This document shows, one piece after another, positions 11,813-22,566 of a stretch of DNA of 64,000 bases (position 1 is its first letter; each line of letters begins with the position of its first letter). The stretch is from Aplidium turbinatum. Its lineage: Eukaryota > Chordata > Ascidiacea > Aplousobranchia > Polyclinidae. The position numbers and the translations under genes are program-made. A model generated the notes under the pieces. That model worked only from the letters and a program-made list of their open reading frames with translations, was not told the DNA's origin and did no database searches. The stretch is from NCBI GenBank assembly GCA_918807975.1, contig OU964921.1, positions 23,586,498 to 23,650,497 on the forward strand, read 5' to 3'.

Positions 11813-13859
11813 AGACCAGGCCAGTGAGAAGATAATTTGGGCCCGGTACTAATGAGATCTTTGGGCCTCTAAACAGTTTTAAAAATAACGCACTACATCT
11901 AAATATACGCGGTAGTTTGTTTGTTTTTCCGGACACCTTGAAGAAGTTACGGGCTCCTAACATTATCCAGGGCCCGAGTTCAAAAGTACTCCCTGAACTC
12001 CCCTGACACCGCTACTGGTGGGCAATTCCCAGCTTCAGGAGCAGTCATGTTGCGTCGAAATCTCTCCTCAATTTCTTGAAGCGAGATTTCACAAAACGAT
12101 TGCTACTTTTACTTTCAACGATCCGGCAAATCGTCTTTCTCCTCCCGCGGTGCATAGAAAAACACTGCAGGCACAATAATTGTTGTGAAAACTTCATTAT
12201 GACGTCACTACTTAAACTTTGACTGGGCAATATGACGTGTTGAAGTGAAATAGGCAACAAAGCTTTAGAATGCGGCGATGTGTTATATCAACGTGAGGAG
12301 ATGCAATTTAGCAGAAGAACTTGGTTTGTTTTGATGAAGGAAGACAAAGGCCATGACTTAATCCTTTGCTAAAGGGATTATGACGTCACTCGATTCACTT
12401 CGACTATTCAAGCATGGCGGTTGTGCGCAATACACAATTACGTGTAGAGCCGGAGAGGCGAAAGCACAATGCTTATGTGAACAGCGCTAAGAGGAATTTT
12501 CGCTTCTTGCATCAAAAATATAAAAAATTGAAATCAATTGAGATATTAGTTTTAGAAATGATCAATTAGAAATGAGCCAAAAGAAGTTTTAGAAATGATC
12601 AAAATGAAACTATAGGAATGACTTACGACAATGTTTATGAAAACTTGGTAAGTGAATGTCTTTTATTCATTGAACCTGAAATAATTGTGTAAAGTCGTTT
12701 TTGTCACTAGGCTACGTTTACACAATTTAAAGAAAGTTATAAAACTCAATTTAGAGAAAGTTATAAAACTCAATGACCAATGGAAAACTTTCATATGAAA
12801 TATTCTCGTGACAAATTTAGTGCCAGTGCTCCTAGATGAGTGCTAAGAAGATATCAGCAAAGTAGCAGAGCTTGTGATGTCCCACAACATGTGTAGGGTT
12901 TTGCTCAATCTTTGATTTTGCTGCTCCGGCAGTGTTTGCCTGACTGCTTGAATGTGTTTGTATTTTTATGTCGTGTGGATAGGTCTGTGATGGTTGTAGA
13001 GTATTTGCAAATGTAGCTTTCATTGCCGTCAACTGAATAATAATAATAATAACATGTTTTATTTTGCGCCCATTGCGACAACATAGCCTACAGTAGCCTA
13101 CACTGCGACCTACATACGCAACACACGACTGGAATCCCAAATAAAACTTTAAACGTTGGCTGTCATTTGTAACAGTCGAAAATTTCTGTAACAAGTGCTG
13201 AAGCTTTTTAATATGATGGATGAAACTCCTGTCATTACATTCGATTTACATTTTGCAGGTGGCAAATTTAAGTTAAGTTGTTGGCAAAAATGCAAGCGAT
13301 TGTATCAGTGGACTTATTCCAACTATTATTATCGAACACAACACAGTTCAAGTCATGTCGAGAACAAAGAAAGAAAAAAAAACATCGTGAAGTCTAAGCA
13401 CTCGTTTGATTGTTTAAAGAAGAATCTGAAAAAGGTTGTTCTTGGTGAGTACGGATAAATATTTCTACTACGACTAAATGATTATGTCATAACTATGCCA
13501 TTTTGCTCTTTTGATTAATGTATGATGTAATTGTGAAGAGTATTGAGTAATGTATGAAAATGTTTCAGTGGTGTACTCGCATTGATGTGAACAACGAACA
13601 TGGTGGTTAGTAGGCTATGTCGGAATTATATGCTGACTTAACACTTCTTTTTTTACTTTCATGATTAGATATGGTGATGGCGCACGACAAAGCTGCTGCC
13701 GTGCAGCAAATTGATGAAGAGTTTCAGAGTGATTTCGAAATTGGAAGGACAGGCAAGGTGGCCGAAAACGGCAAAAACTAACTTTTGGTGAGCTTGTTGT
13801 ATGTTTGAAAGACAACTGCGAATGTGTTGCTTTAGTTGTTGAATAACTATCTGTACACG
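11813..13859. other. Element interior with exon-like pieces, otherwise unassigned
   Basis: Possible gene remnants are a 51-codon frame at 12414-12569, an 87-codon frame at 13195-13458 whose end holds a good splice donor (CTTG|GTGAGT at 13444), and a piece after a plausible acceptor near 13671 running to a stop near 13780 (residues AHDKAAAVQQIDEEF). These could be exons of the gene of the surrounding CCCAGC element, but I recognise no domain. ATAATAATAATAATAAC near 13030 is a microsatellite. Confidence 0.35.
12414..12569 (+). CDS. Small basic ORF, possible first exon of an element gene
   Basis: The 51-residue frame starts MAVVRNTQLRVEPERRKH and is rich in lysine and arginine, with AKRNFRFLHQKYKKLKS further on. 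The start follows a CRE-like TGACGTCA near 12391, about 23 bases upstream. It does not match a domain I recognise. It may be an isolated chance frame; its base composition and its position inside a transposable element are the only arguments for it. Confidence 0.25.
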   Translation: MAVVRNTQLRVEPERRKHNAYVNSAKRNFRFLHQKYKKLKSIEILVLEMIN

Positions 13860-14027
13860 CAGGGCCGGATTTAGACCACGAGAGGCTCTAGGCTATTCCA
13901 TTTGTGAGGCCCCTCCCTATTTTTGAGCTCAGAAATTCTCTTTAAACAACATCACATGTCGTTGCTTAATGTTAAAAATATGAGTGCATTAAACTCTTCG
14001 TTCTTTTCATTTTCCACATCCAGTTTG

Positions 14028-14363
14028 AGACTCTGCTATCAAAGCTCAAATTAAATGACATCAGTGAAGTCCTCCAATTAGGCAGACTGAGATGGCTCGG
14101 TCACGTTGAGCGCAGCTCCAGCTGGATCTCACAAGTCAGATGTGTTAACATCGCAGTACAGCGGGGTCAAGGTAGACCAAAACTTTCTTGGGAAGAACTT
14201 GTAAAACGTGACTTTGTAGCCCTGAACATGGACTCTGCCAACCCAATAAATCGCGAGGTGTGAAGGGGAAGACTTCGTTCTCGACAGACAGACAGGCCAC
14301 ACCCTCGACATGAGGATTAATTCATGGCCTGTATAATCAAAATTGGTTGATGATGATGGGTGC
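14028..14363 (+). pseudogene. RTE-like LINE, C-terminal fragment of reverse transcriptase protein
   Basis: A frame reads LQLGRLRWLGHVERSSS, then GQGRPKLSWEELVKRD and the closing GRLRSRQTDRPHPRHED, the conserved tail that follows the reverse transcriptase in RTE-type LINEs. A TGA replaces the tryptophan usually found before RGRLRSR. The 3' end is a short TGATGATGATG run, as RTE elements have. It is 5'-truncated to about 110 codons and inserted in the hAT element around it. Confidence 0.75.
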
Positions 14364-14463
14364 AAATTTTTAATTAAAAGAATAAAAATTTAGTTAAGGC
14401 AGTTTTGCTTTTAATTTCTCTGATCAAACAACCGTTACAATAATTGTAAAGTTTATTTACGAG

Positions 14464-14929
14464 CAGTGGCGTAGCCAGGAATTCCGAAAGGGGGGGGGTT
14501 GACGGCGTATTTGCCTTAAACGACACCCAGCAACGGGGTTCTGCGGGGGCCTCCCCCAGAAAATTTTGAAAAATTACTTTGAATTTGGTGCATTCTGAGA
14601 GCATTTTCAACAAAATTGTGGGTATGAGTATTCCTGTAAAATGGTACCGTCGGGTGGCATAGCAAAAGGTTACGATAATGTTTTCTTCAGCATTTTTTGG
14701 AAATAAAGCTAATTCTCTATGTTTTCTTGTTGCTAATTCCTGGCTGAGATGTTTGAATGTTTGGTATTGGCAAAACTCGCTCTTTTAATGCAGTTTTTTT
14801 TTTAATTTGGCAAACTTTGTTTTAGAGACATAAAGAGACTGAAAGCATCATTCTCAATATCGTGACGTCACACGCGTGCCAAAGGGGGGGTTGAAACCCC
14901 CAACCCCCCCCCCCCTGGCTACGCCACTG
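14464..14929. mobile_element. hAT MITE nested in a hAT element
   Basis: Inverted ends CAGTGGCGTAGCCAGG (14464) and CCTGGCTACGCCACTG (ending 14929) with a perfect 8-bp duplication TTTACGAG at 14456-14463 and 14930-14937. The left subterminal block (GGGGCCTCCCCCAGAAAATT and TTTGGTGCATTCTGAGAGC) is shared with hAT elements at 53956 and 59809. G-runs and C-runs lie just inside each end. Confidence 0.95.
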
Positions 14930-15737
14930 TTTACGAGGACATAAGAAATAGATACAGCCATCAAATAAAGTAAGACTAGGCTATCAATTTTTTTTTCTAG
15001 CTTTCGTCAAAGCAAAATCATGCAACTTGAGACATTGTAGATCTCAGGTTATTTTTGATGCTTTTGAGCCTTGAGAAAGATCTCTCTCCTGAGCAGTTAG
15101 TGGCCATTAAGCTTTGAAACAGTCTTAATGTTGCTTCCACATATTGAAAGGCAGTGTTAATTTTTTCCTTGCACATAGAAGTTCATCAGTAAGTTTCGGG
15201 ACTCGGGTCAACATCTTGCGGATACGCTTCCTTTAAAAGTTTTAAACCTTGGTTGTCTATTTTCAGTTTTAGCCAAAACTCTGGTGGGCTAAGGTTATCA
15301 CTATCATGCAGAGCATTGCAGGCTTGAGGCAAAGCTCCTTATTCTTCTTGCAAATCATCTAAATCTTCTTCGATAACAACAGAAGGAAAGTTGATGCTGT
15401 CAGTCAGAAAACCACTAGATTATTTCATACTGTTTTTTGCAGAGAAGACTGCGGCACTTTAACATAGAAGCTTCCAGCAGAAAGCGCGCAATAATTGCCT
15501 TTATTATGATGCAAACGAGTAACGACGTAATAATGACTGTTTGCAACTTGTGTATAGAATTTTCTACTCTGAAAAGCTTGATATATACCTAGGCTATAGG
15601 TACTTTAGGTAGGGTTTAAACTTGTCAAGTTTTTAAAAGAATCACAAACTTTGAAATCGAATTTCGAGGCCCCTGGACGTTGAGGCCCTAGGCTTCAGCC
15701 TGCCTAGCCTATTGGTAAATCCGGCCCTGTGTACACG

Positions 15738-16290
15738 CAATTAGAATGTATTGGAACTTGATTATTGCTCTGCGTGGCGCAGAATCGAATGATAAGTTTT
15801 TTGTCACGCACGTTGGAGAGAGGGATATTACCATGGATATTACATTGATATTGCAGATTGTCAATTAACTTCGTATTATCCTGGACAACAACTGATCAAA
15901 ATCCTACACTGTTGCCAAACAGCCCTCTTGAATTAAATATTTTTGTTTCATTCGCAGGAATTCAGAATGATAAAGATACGCAAGAAAGAGCTGCTGATGT
16001 GCAATGAATATCCATCTGTCAATACGATTTGATGTAGCTTGTTTCTAATAAATGTGAAAATATAAGAAGCTCGGCTGTTACTTTGCTTTGTCACAAAGGG
16101 AGTAGTGTTGCTTATAAATCCGTGTTGCTGCTGTTCTTTCGCCCAAGGATTAGCTAGGTTCAACAATAAACTTTTGGTGATGAGCAAGGTTTAGGTACAG
16201 AGACGTTTGGCAAATGTAAATGCCAATGCTGTTCAGATGTTTTATGCACCAGCTTGCTTCGCATGGCCAACCTTGGTCAAAGCGCGGGCA
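15738..16290. other. Element interior, possible 3' exon
   Basis: After the hAT the surrounding element resumes. A polypyrimidine-AG acceptor at about 15957 (TTTTGTTTCATTCGCAG) is followed by a short frame reading GIQNDKDTQERAADVQ and a stop, which could be a terminal exon. Nothing else is recognised. Confidence 0.3.
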
Positions 16291-16299
16291 TCACGATAG

Positions 16300-16960
16300 T
16301 CAATAGGTCAGATGAAGCAGCGTCATGGTGCATAAAAGTCAACCAGAATTTAGGCGCCAGATGAAGCAAAATGGTGCACAAGCCATCTTGCCAACGCTGG
16401 CCAGATACAGATGCCAACGTTGGCAAGATGAAGCAAAATGGTGCATAAAACATTTTGCCAATGTTGGCAAGATACAGAAGCCAACGTTGGCTAGATGCAG
16501 AAGTCGACGTTGGCTAGATGCAGACGCCAACGGTGGAAAGATGCAGACGCCAACGCTGGCCAGATGCATCCAAATGGTGCATAAAACATTTTGCCAATGT
16601 TGGCAAGATGCAGAAGCCAATGTTGGCTAGATGCAGAAGCTAAGGTTGGCAAGATGCAGAAGCCAGCGTTGGCAAGATGCAGACGCCAACGCTGGCCAGA
16701 TGCATCCAAATGGTGCATAAAACATTTTGCCAATGTTGGCAAGATGCAGAAGCCAACGTTGGCCAGATGCAGTAGCCAGCGTTGGCAAGATGCATAATCC
16801 AACGTTGGCAAGATGCAGAAGCCAACGGTGGCAAGATGCAGACGCCAACGCTGGCCAGATGCATCCAAATGGTGCATAAAACATCTTGCCAACGTTGGCG
16901 TCTGCATCTTGCCAATGTTGCGGCCAACTTCTTGCCAATGTTGCCCCAACAATCAATGTT
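16300..16960 (+). repeat. GCCAACGTTGGC minisatellite with higher-order repeat
   Basis: Some thirty copies of a ~20-bp unit, the palindrome (G)CCAACGTTGG(C) followed by AAGATGCAGA, lie in tandem. A higher-order unit marked by AATGGTGCATAAAACATTTTG recurs at about 16438, 16574, 16710 and 16867 (spacing 136, 136, 157). Periodicity leaves all frames open on both strands, so the long ORFs here are not genes. The last part is inverted relative to the rest. Confidence 0.9.
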
Positions 16961-16977
16961 TACTGGGAAGTATTAAA

Positions 16978-17289
16978 ATTCAAAGAAAATGAAGGGTGTA
17001 CCAGCAAACATCTATAGGATTGGCCCATGATACAAGAGAAGGATCCCCAGAGGATACACACTGATATAAATGAATCAACAAGTGAATAAAAAAATAACAG
17101 TTAACCTCTCAAGTACATGTAGCTCCACACAGAGTGAAATTTACATGCCTTTTGACTCTTTTTTATTTCTTTAAAAGTATTATTGACCCAAAAAGAATGT
17201 CTAAAAAGACATTACGAAAAGTAACTACGGACAAAGGCCAGTGTTTCGATCTTCCGATCTCTTCAGCGTAGTAAAGTGAAAGTAGAAAG
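16978..17289 (+). repeat. Right 312-bp terminal direct repeat
   Basis: Same sequence as 7177-7489, starting ten bases after the end of the CCCAGC-type element. It is followed at once by AATCAGAAGAA, the same 11 bases that precede the left copy. Confidence 0.85.
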
Positions 17290-17301
17290 AAATCAGAAGA
17301 A

Positions 17302-18204
17302 AGTTTGCATTCACGTGATGATCCAATTCCCAACTTATCTGCAAGTTAGGCTAGAGCTTTTTACAGAACACAGTAAGAAACAATGAATGATTGAAACGTT
17401 TTAAGTTCTATATTTTCTGATTACATTGATAGTAAATAAAAACAATTTGAAATTTCTGTACTTGCTCTATTTCTTCGACTATGACCAAACAAAGATCATT
17501 GTTATGATGCAAGCTACAGTTATGAAGCTAAAATGATAGCCACTATGACGTCACACTTTACCGACCTTATAAGGATTTTAAAATAAGAGCTTGAGAAACA
17601 AGGTACTAAAAGTTCAAAAACCTTAAATAAATATTTTTTAAACGACACTTGTGGAAAAAAATTGCTAGAAGCATGTTTTAATCAGCAATATCTTTCAAAA
17701 AATACTAAAAACTTGACACAACTAATTTTTTGTTACATGGTGTTATAGCCATTCTGACATCACATCGCTTGAACATAATAAATTGATTCGCGTAGCGCCG
17801 TAGCATAACTTTCCCTTTTCGATCAATTGTACTTCTGACCGAAGCCGTGACGGTTCTCGCTCTGCCTGCTGCAACACGTGGCGACAATACAAAAATGTAG
17901 GCTACTTTCTGACTTCAACGACAAGAATTGTTGCAATAATATTTCAACCTTTAGCTAATTCATCAACTAAGAATCGTTGCAGAGCTATTACAAAAGTTGC
18001 GCCACCTTCGTCCATCCCGATAGTCCTTGTTAGGCTTACTTCGACAATCGACGGCCTTACGACCTACCGCTGTACAGATAAAGCAACGCATCGATTGATT
18101 GGTTTATTTTGTTGTTCAATATCATAACAGCAAAATCATTAACCAATGCAGCACGCTAAACGAACACAAATTGAAACAAAGAAAAATAACAAATGTAGTA
18201 CAAC
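17302..18204. other. Unassigned stretch
   Basis: No recognisable domain, tandem array or inverted end. Two TAGGCTA words (about 17347, 17899) and ATGACGTCAC at about 17547 are the only notable short motifs. Confidence 0.5.
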
Positions 18205-18480
18205 CAGGGACGTGCAGTCAGGGGAGGCAGGTGAAGCAGTGCCAAGCTGTGCCTCACTTCAGATCAGAAAACTTCCATACACTACATTATGCGTGCCTTT
18301 TTCGTTCGCAAAGTCGCCTGGAAATCATTATGAACGATTTAGCCGTGATTTGAGGCCTGCCTCAAATGTGACGTCACAGATATGAAACCTTTTTCGTCAA
18401 GCTGGAATGCCTGCATAGTAGGCTATGTGTATGTGACTTCTTGCAGTGTAAAGGATAGTTTCATGCAAAATTTAACTAAA

Positions 18481-20628
18481 ATGGAGGAAGACTTAGTATC
18501 TAAGCTGAGAGATTTTTCAAAACTAAACTTCCAATCTAAAGTTGAAGTCATAAATAAAGGAAGACCTGTTCCAGATTTAAAAGGTTTGCATCAGACGACT
18601 GGATAAAAAAATTAACTCGCTACTTTCAAAGAGATTGGTACTCAAAAAAGGAGTGGCTGTGTGGCTGTGCTTTAAAAAAATCGTCTATTCTGCTTTCCCT
18701 GTCTCTTGTTTTCAACATCCAGTGATAATGTTTGGACTAAAGAAGGGTTTTGCGACTTAAAAAATTTACAGAGAAGCCTTTGCAAACATGAGAAATCAAA
18801 AACTCACATTCAAAATCAAATTGCTTTAAAGACTTTTGGAACCTCAAGAATTGATTTGGCATTAAATTAGCAGCAGAAACTAACGATCAGCGTTCACAAT
18901 TCTCAAGTTAGAGAAAACCGACAGATTTTGAAGGTTCTTATTAATGGAACATGTTTCTTAGCTAAGCAGGAGTTAGCCTTTCGTGGTAACAATGAGAGCG
19001 CAAACTCTTCTAATCGTGGAAATTATGTTGAATTAATGTATGTTTTTGCTGAAAATGATGAAAGACTTTCTCGACATTTGGAGACATCTACAGTGTTTTC
19101 TGGTTTATCCAATAGAATACAGAATGACCTTATTGAAGCAGTGGCTGAAGTTATACGAACTGATATTAGAAAGGACATCAATGAAGCCTCGTTTGTTGCT
19201 GTAGAAGTCGACGAGACGACAGATGTCACGCAAAAAGCACAGATCTCCGTCATTTTTCGCTATGTCAGTGAGACCTCATATGAAATAAAGAAAGCTTTCC
19301 TGGGGTTTGATGATGTGAGTGATGATAGACGAGCCTCTGCAATAGCTGAATATATCTTAGAAAAATTGCAAAAGTTTAATTGGGTGGAAAAGCTGGTAGC
19401 GCAGACTTATGGCGGAGCATCTGTGATGTCATCAGGTTTAAACGGGGTGAAAGCCAGGATAAAGGAAGAGGTGCCCGAAGCTATGTTTACGCACATAAAC
19501 TGAATTGGTGCTGTTACATTCAGCAAAATGCATACCCGAATGCAAAACATTTTTTTCAACACTGGAAGGGTTAAGTGCATTTTTTAGTAAATCCGTAAAA
19601 CCCACTCGCTTATTGGATGATGTTGTAAAGCGGCGTCTGCCAAGGGCATCACCTACGAGATGGAGTTCACATTCCAGATTGTTGCAAACAGTAAGCATGT
19701 ATCACGCTGATCTGCTTAAAGTTTTTCGTATTATTGGCGACGATGATGGGAGGTGGGACAATGATTCAGTAATTAAGTCAGCTGGATACGAGCGATGGCT
19801 CTTAAAACCGCTGACCATCTTTTTAATTATGGCTTATGAGGGAATTTTTAATAAGACTGATGCTTTGTTCAGAGTGCTTCAAAACAAAATAATGGATATT
19901 TCTTTCTGTTGTGAGCAAATACGCGACACAGTTGGCTATGTGGGACGACAGAGACAAAAGTTTGAAAGTTTTTATGAACGGTTTGAGCAGAATTGCACAA
20001 CACTTGAGCTGAGATTTGCCGACATTGATATTGGAAACCGAGCGTCGATTAAAAATAAACGAAAACAAATCTTTTACAATGTTTTGAACAATATTATTGC
20101 TCAACTGAAATCGAGGTTTGACAATTTTAGTGAGCTTGCCTTCCTGGGTTTGGTAGATTGTTCTAAATTTTCCGGAATGGCTCTAACGTTTGATGACACT
20201 AAATTGCATAGCCTGTCAAAAAGTTATGCAAAATTCTTCGACTTTGTAAAAATGAAAGCTGATCTTGTGGGACTATACAGCTCACAAACAGTCAGAAAAA
20301 ATTGTAAAACTCCTGCACAGCTTCTCAGTTTTTTATACCAGAACGATCTAATTCAGACAGTTCCTGAGGCGACAAAGTTGCTACAGTTAGTGCTCACTAT
20401 ATCTGTTACAACAGCGTCGGTGGAAAGATCATTTTCTGCGTTGAAAAGGATCAAAACATAGGCTACAACAGAAATCGAACTGAACAAGAGCGTCTTTCAT
20501 CACTAGCAATAATTTCCATTGAGATGAAGAGGCTTTAGAAATTGCGGCAAAATAAAGACGATTTCTACAACAAAGTCACAAATTTTTTTATCCAAAAGGA
20601 TAGGCGCATGGATTTCATTTTTAAATAA
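18481..20628 (+). pseudogene. hAT transposase pseudogene with TTF-type zinc finger and dimerisation domain
   Basis: Read in pieces, the frame shows the usual order of the ZMYM/DUF4371 hAT lineage. It has an N-terminal KVEVINKGRPVPDL, a TTF-like finger around RLFCFPCLLFS and CKHEKSKTH (18685-18815), VDETTDV with the first catalytic aspartate (about 19207), a degraded second motif (TYGGASVMSSG, where GYDGA is usual), YAHKLN in a shifted frame near 19490, PTRWSSH, and the C-terminal SVTTASVERSFSALKRIKT. Several stops and at least two frameshifts break it. One frameshift is an exact GGCTA insertion at 20459-20465 inside the dimerisation domain. Confidence 0.85.
20459..20465 (+). repeat. TAGGCTA scar inside a conserved hAT domain
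   Basis: The dimerisation domain reads RIKT and then breaks; leaving out the five bases GGCTA restores the family pattern RIKTY..R..EQERLSSLAIISIE. A 5-bp insertion at a TA is thus visible without needing a sister copy. Confidence 0.8.
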
Positions 20629-20767
20629 ATGTGAAATTATGCTGCTAATTATTATTATTTTGATTAGTATATGATATCGTTTTTGTTGCAGTTAAAGAAA
20701 AATTATTGTAAACGTGACTTGAAAAAAATAGTGCCTCACCATCTAGGAACCTCACCGCACGTCACTG

Positions 20768-21150
20768 AAATGTACACTGCATCGATGAAGTAAGTAAATC
20801 ACAACGGGAAGCTGCGAAGTGACCATGACGGTCTTCGAGTCAAGCAGCCACCCTCAGCCAAATCGATGATAAACATTTAGTAAACATTACACTTAAATAT
20901 CTACACTATAGCAACAAAGAGTCAAGACAGAAACAAACTTGCATCCATGATATGTCAAAATTACAAGTTCCAATATTAGGTGTTGATAGTCAACGATTAA
21001 AAGCTAAGGAGTATCGGTCCACATTAGTAAAATACATTGCAATCAACTTTAATATTCTGCAATTAGATAGTTTTTGTAAAGTTTTCGTTGGTAGAAAGGC
21101 ACGTTGAAAACTGCTTTTATAACTCTTGTCATAATTAGGTACGTTGTAAT
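20768..21150. other. Unassigned flank with a diverged retroposon block
   Basis: A block at about 20800-20865 (GACCATGACGGTCTTCGAGTC) is a diverged relative of blocks at 9680 and 9865, probably a LINE 3' region. The remainder has no recognised content. Positions 21143-21150 are GTTGTAAT, the likely target duplication of the hAT that follows. Confidence 0.4.
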
Positions 21151-22566
21151 CAGTGGTGGCCTTAAGGCTTTGTGAGCCCTGGGCAAGAAGTAATATGAGC
21201 CCCCCAACAGTCCGGCATCGACAAATTAAAGTAGCCTACACAAACTCAAATGACCATAAATCACAATAACACAAAAAGGAATTAACACGATACAACAACA
21301 AATAGCGATGGTAAGCGAGAAAGGTGTATTTCAAGCTGTGATATCTTCACATCACTCTGATGCTATGTTTTACCACCACACCTAGTGCCCTCCGAATACT
21401 ACACCACCCGTCTGCAGCACTTATACAAAATGCACTTTTCTAGCTTTTATTGCGGCAAACTCTTAAGAGAAGTGTAAGATATTTTCTCTTCACTTTCTAA
21501 GTTTTGAAGTTCACGTGTTTACAAGTGATAATATATTGATAAATGCCCTTTTTGACGGCATAGTAGCTTTCTCCTGGCGATTGATCAACCGCAATTGATG
21601 TACTGGAAAGTTGCTTAGCTTAAAACAATATAGAAAAAACACTTTATTTTGGAAAACATTTTGGTGATTTCATATGCCCTTGCAAAACACGGTGGCTCCA
21701 AGTTTATTGTGACGTAACAATTTATTGAAATCATCGCCCCTTGGAATCTTAGTTTATCGCGTACGGAAACAACATTCCATGATTCATCGAAAATATTGTG
21801 TTCGATTTGTTGCTTCTTTATTATAATTTGGGAATTTCAAAACATGTAAAAATATATCTTAAATAGGCGCACTTGTGCCTGAAATATTATCAGGCAGTTT
21901 GTAGCCAATTGTGGGGCAAGAGTTCTGTTCAACTGTGAACTTGGGTTTGTGACTACTGTACGTTTGTGTCAACCAGTTCGGACTTATTTAGTAAGTCGAG
22001 ATTTGTAGAATTCGGACAAGCAGCTTTAAAGAGATTGCTTCAATGTGAGTACAAATTGTTTGCTTATTTGTAAATTTGACTGTTGCTTTGTGTTAAAACG
22101 TCTGACATTTCAATCATTCTTGTACGCGCTGTGTTCACTTAAAGAAGGCTTGCTGACACAGTTTTATTGCGCATTATCTACGTATCGTAACGCGTTATTT
22201 TCGTTTGTTATAGCTGAATTGTAACCGCATTGGAATCCTGTGTAAAGAATTTCAGACTGTAGCTGTTGCCGAAATTCACCGGCTTACTTGGCAAGAATTG
22301 GTATGGACATTTTAATCATGTGAAATTTATTGCTGATTTAATGTATTGTTATTCACACTATCTGTCCGTAAAGCGCTAAAGGTCGACACATATTCGCGAT
22401 GGATGTAGCAATGTAAAAACTCACATTAATCATTATTGCCTTCAATGCCTTGTAGTTTTAGGCAAATGCGTGATTTGTGCTTTTATGTTATTTCAGAAAA
22501 CGACTTCTTTTAATTACACTCCTGTTCTGATCACTCGGGATTGTGGTTTGAAAGACTGTTGACAAA

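Larger units (their letters stand above)
13860..15729. mobile_element. Non-autonomous hAT element
   Basis: Perfect 14-bp inverted ends CAGGGCCGGATTTA (13860) and TAAATCCGGCCCTG (ending 15729) are flanked by the 8-bp duplication TGTACACG at 13852-13859 and 15730-15737. No transposase is recognised. The interior holds an RTE-like LINE end and a nested hAT MITE. The ends and 8-bp duplication are diagnostic of the hAT superfamily. Confidence 0.93.
7771..16967. mobile_element. Element with CCCAGCAAACATTGATT inverted ends and CCAACGTTGG-type subterminal arrays
   Basis: The left end CCCAGCAAACATTGATT (7771-7787) is matched inverted by AATCAATGTTTACTGGG (16951-16967), 16 of 17 bases. Both ends are followed inward by arrays of GCCAAC(A/G)TTG words: a ~570-bp tandem unit on the left and a short palindromic unit on the right. 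This is the architecture of a DNA transposon with repeated subterminal binding sites. No clear target duplication is seen, and the superfamily is not identified. Interior insertions (retroposon 9558-11242, hAT 13860-15729) account for about 3.5 kb of its length. Confidence 0.5.
7177..17290. mobile_element. 10.1-kb unit with 313-bp terminal direct repeats and 11-bp flanking duplication
   Basis: A 313-bp sequence at 7177-7489 recurs in the same orientation at 16978-17289 with only about three differences. The pair is bracketed by AATCAGAAGAA at 7166-7176 and again at 17291-17301. Direct terminal repeats plus a flanking duplication suggest insertion as one unit, like a large non-coding LTR-type derivative. 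Against a standard LTR element: the repeats do not start TG and end CA, 11 bp is long for an LTR target duplication, and the interior lacks gag or pol. A segmental duplication with coincidental flanks is the alternative. Confidence 0.55.
18205..20767 (+). mobile_element. Decayed autonomous-type hAT element (ZMYM/DUF4371-like transposase)
   Basis: The left end CAGGGACGTGCAGTCAGG and the right end GCACGTCACTG (ending 20767) form an imperfect 11-bp inverted pair, and the transposase relic fills the space between. I could not find a clean 8-bp flanking duplication (AGTACAAC left, AAATGTAC right), which may reflect decay. Confidence 0.8.

Noticed and set aside
11818-12016. hAT element between CAGTGAGAAGAT and the block near CCGCTACTGG
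   Set aside because: Ends match over too few bases and no 8-bp duplication is visible.
12045-12260. Minus-strand 71-codon frame as a gene
   Set aside because: No domain, no splice context and no similarity to its surroundings.
16325-16956. Long overlapping open frames on both strands
   Set aside because: They follow the period of the GCCAACGTTGGC minisatellite; all encode repetitive Leu/Ala/Cys-rich strings and swap freely between frames.
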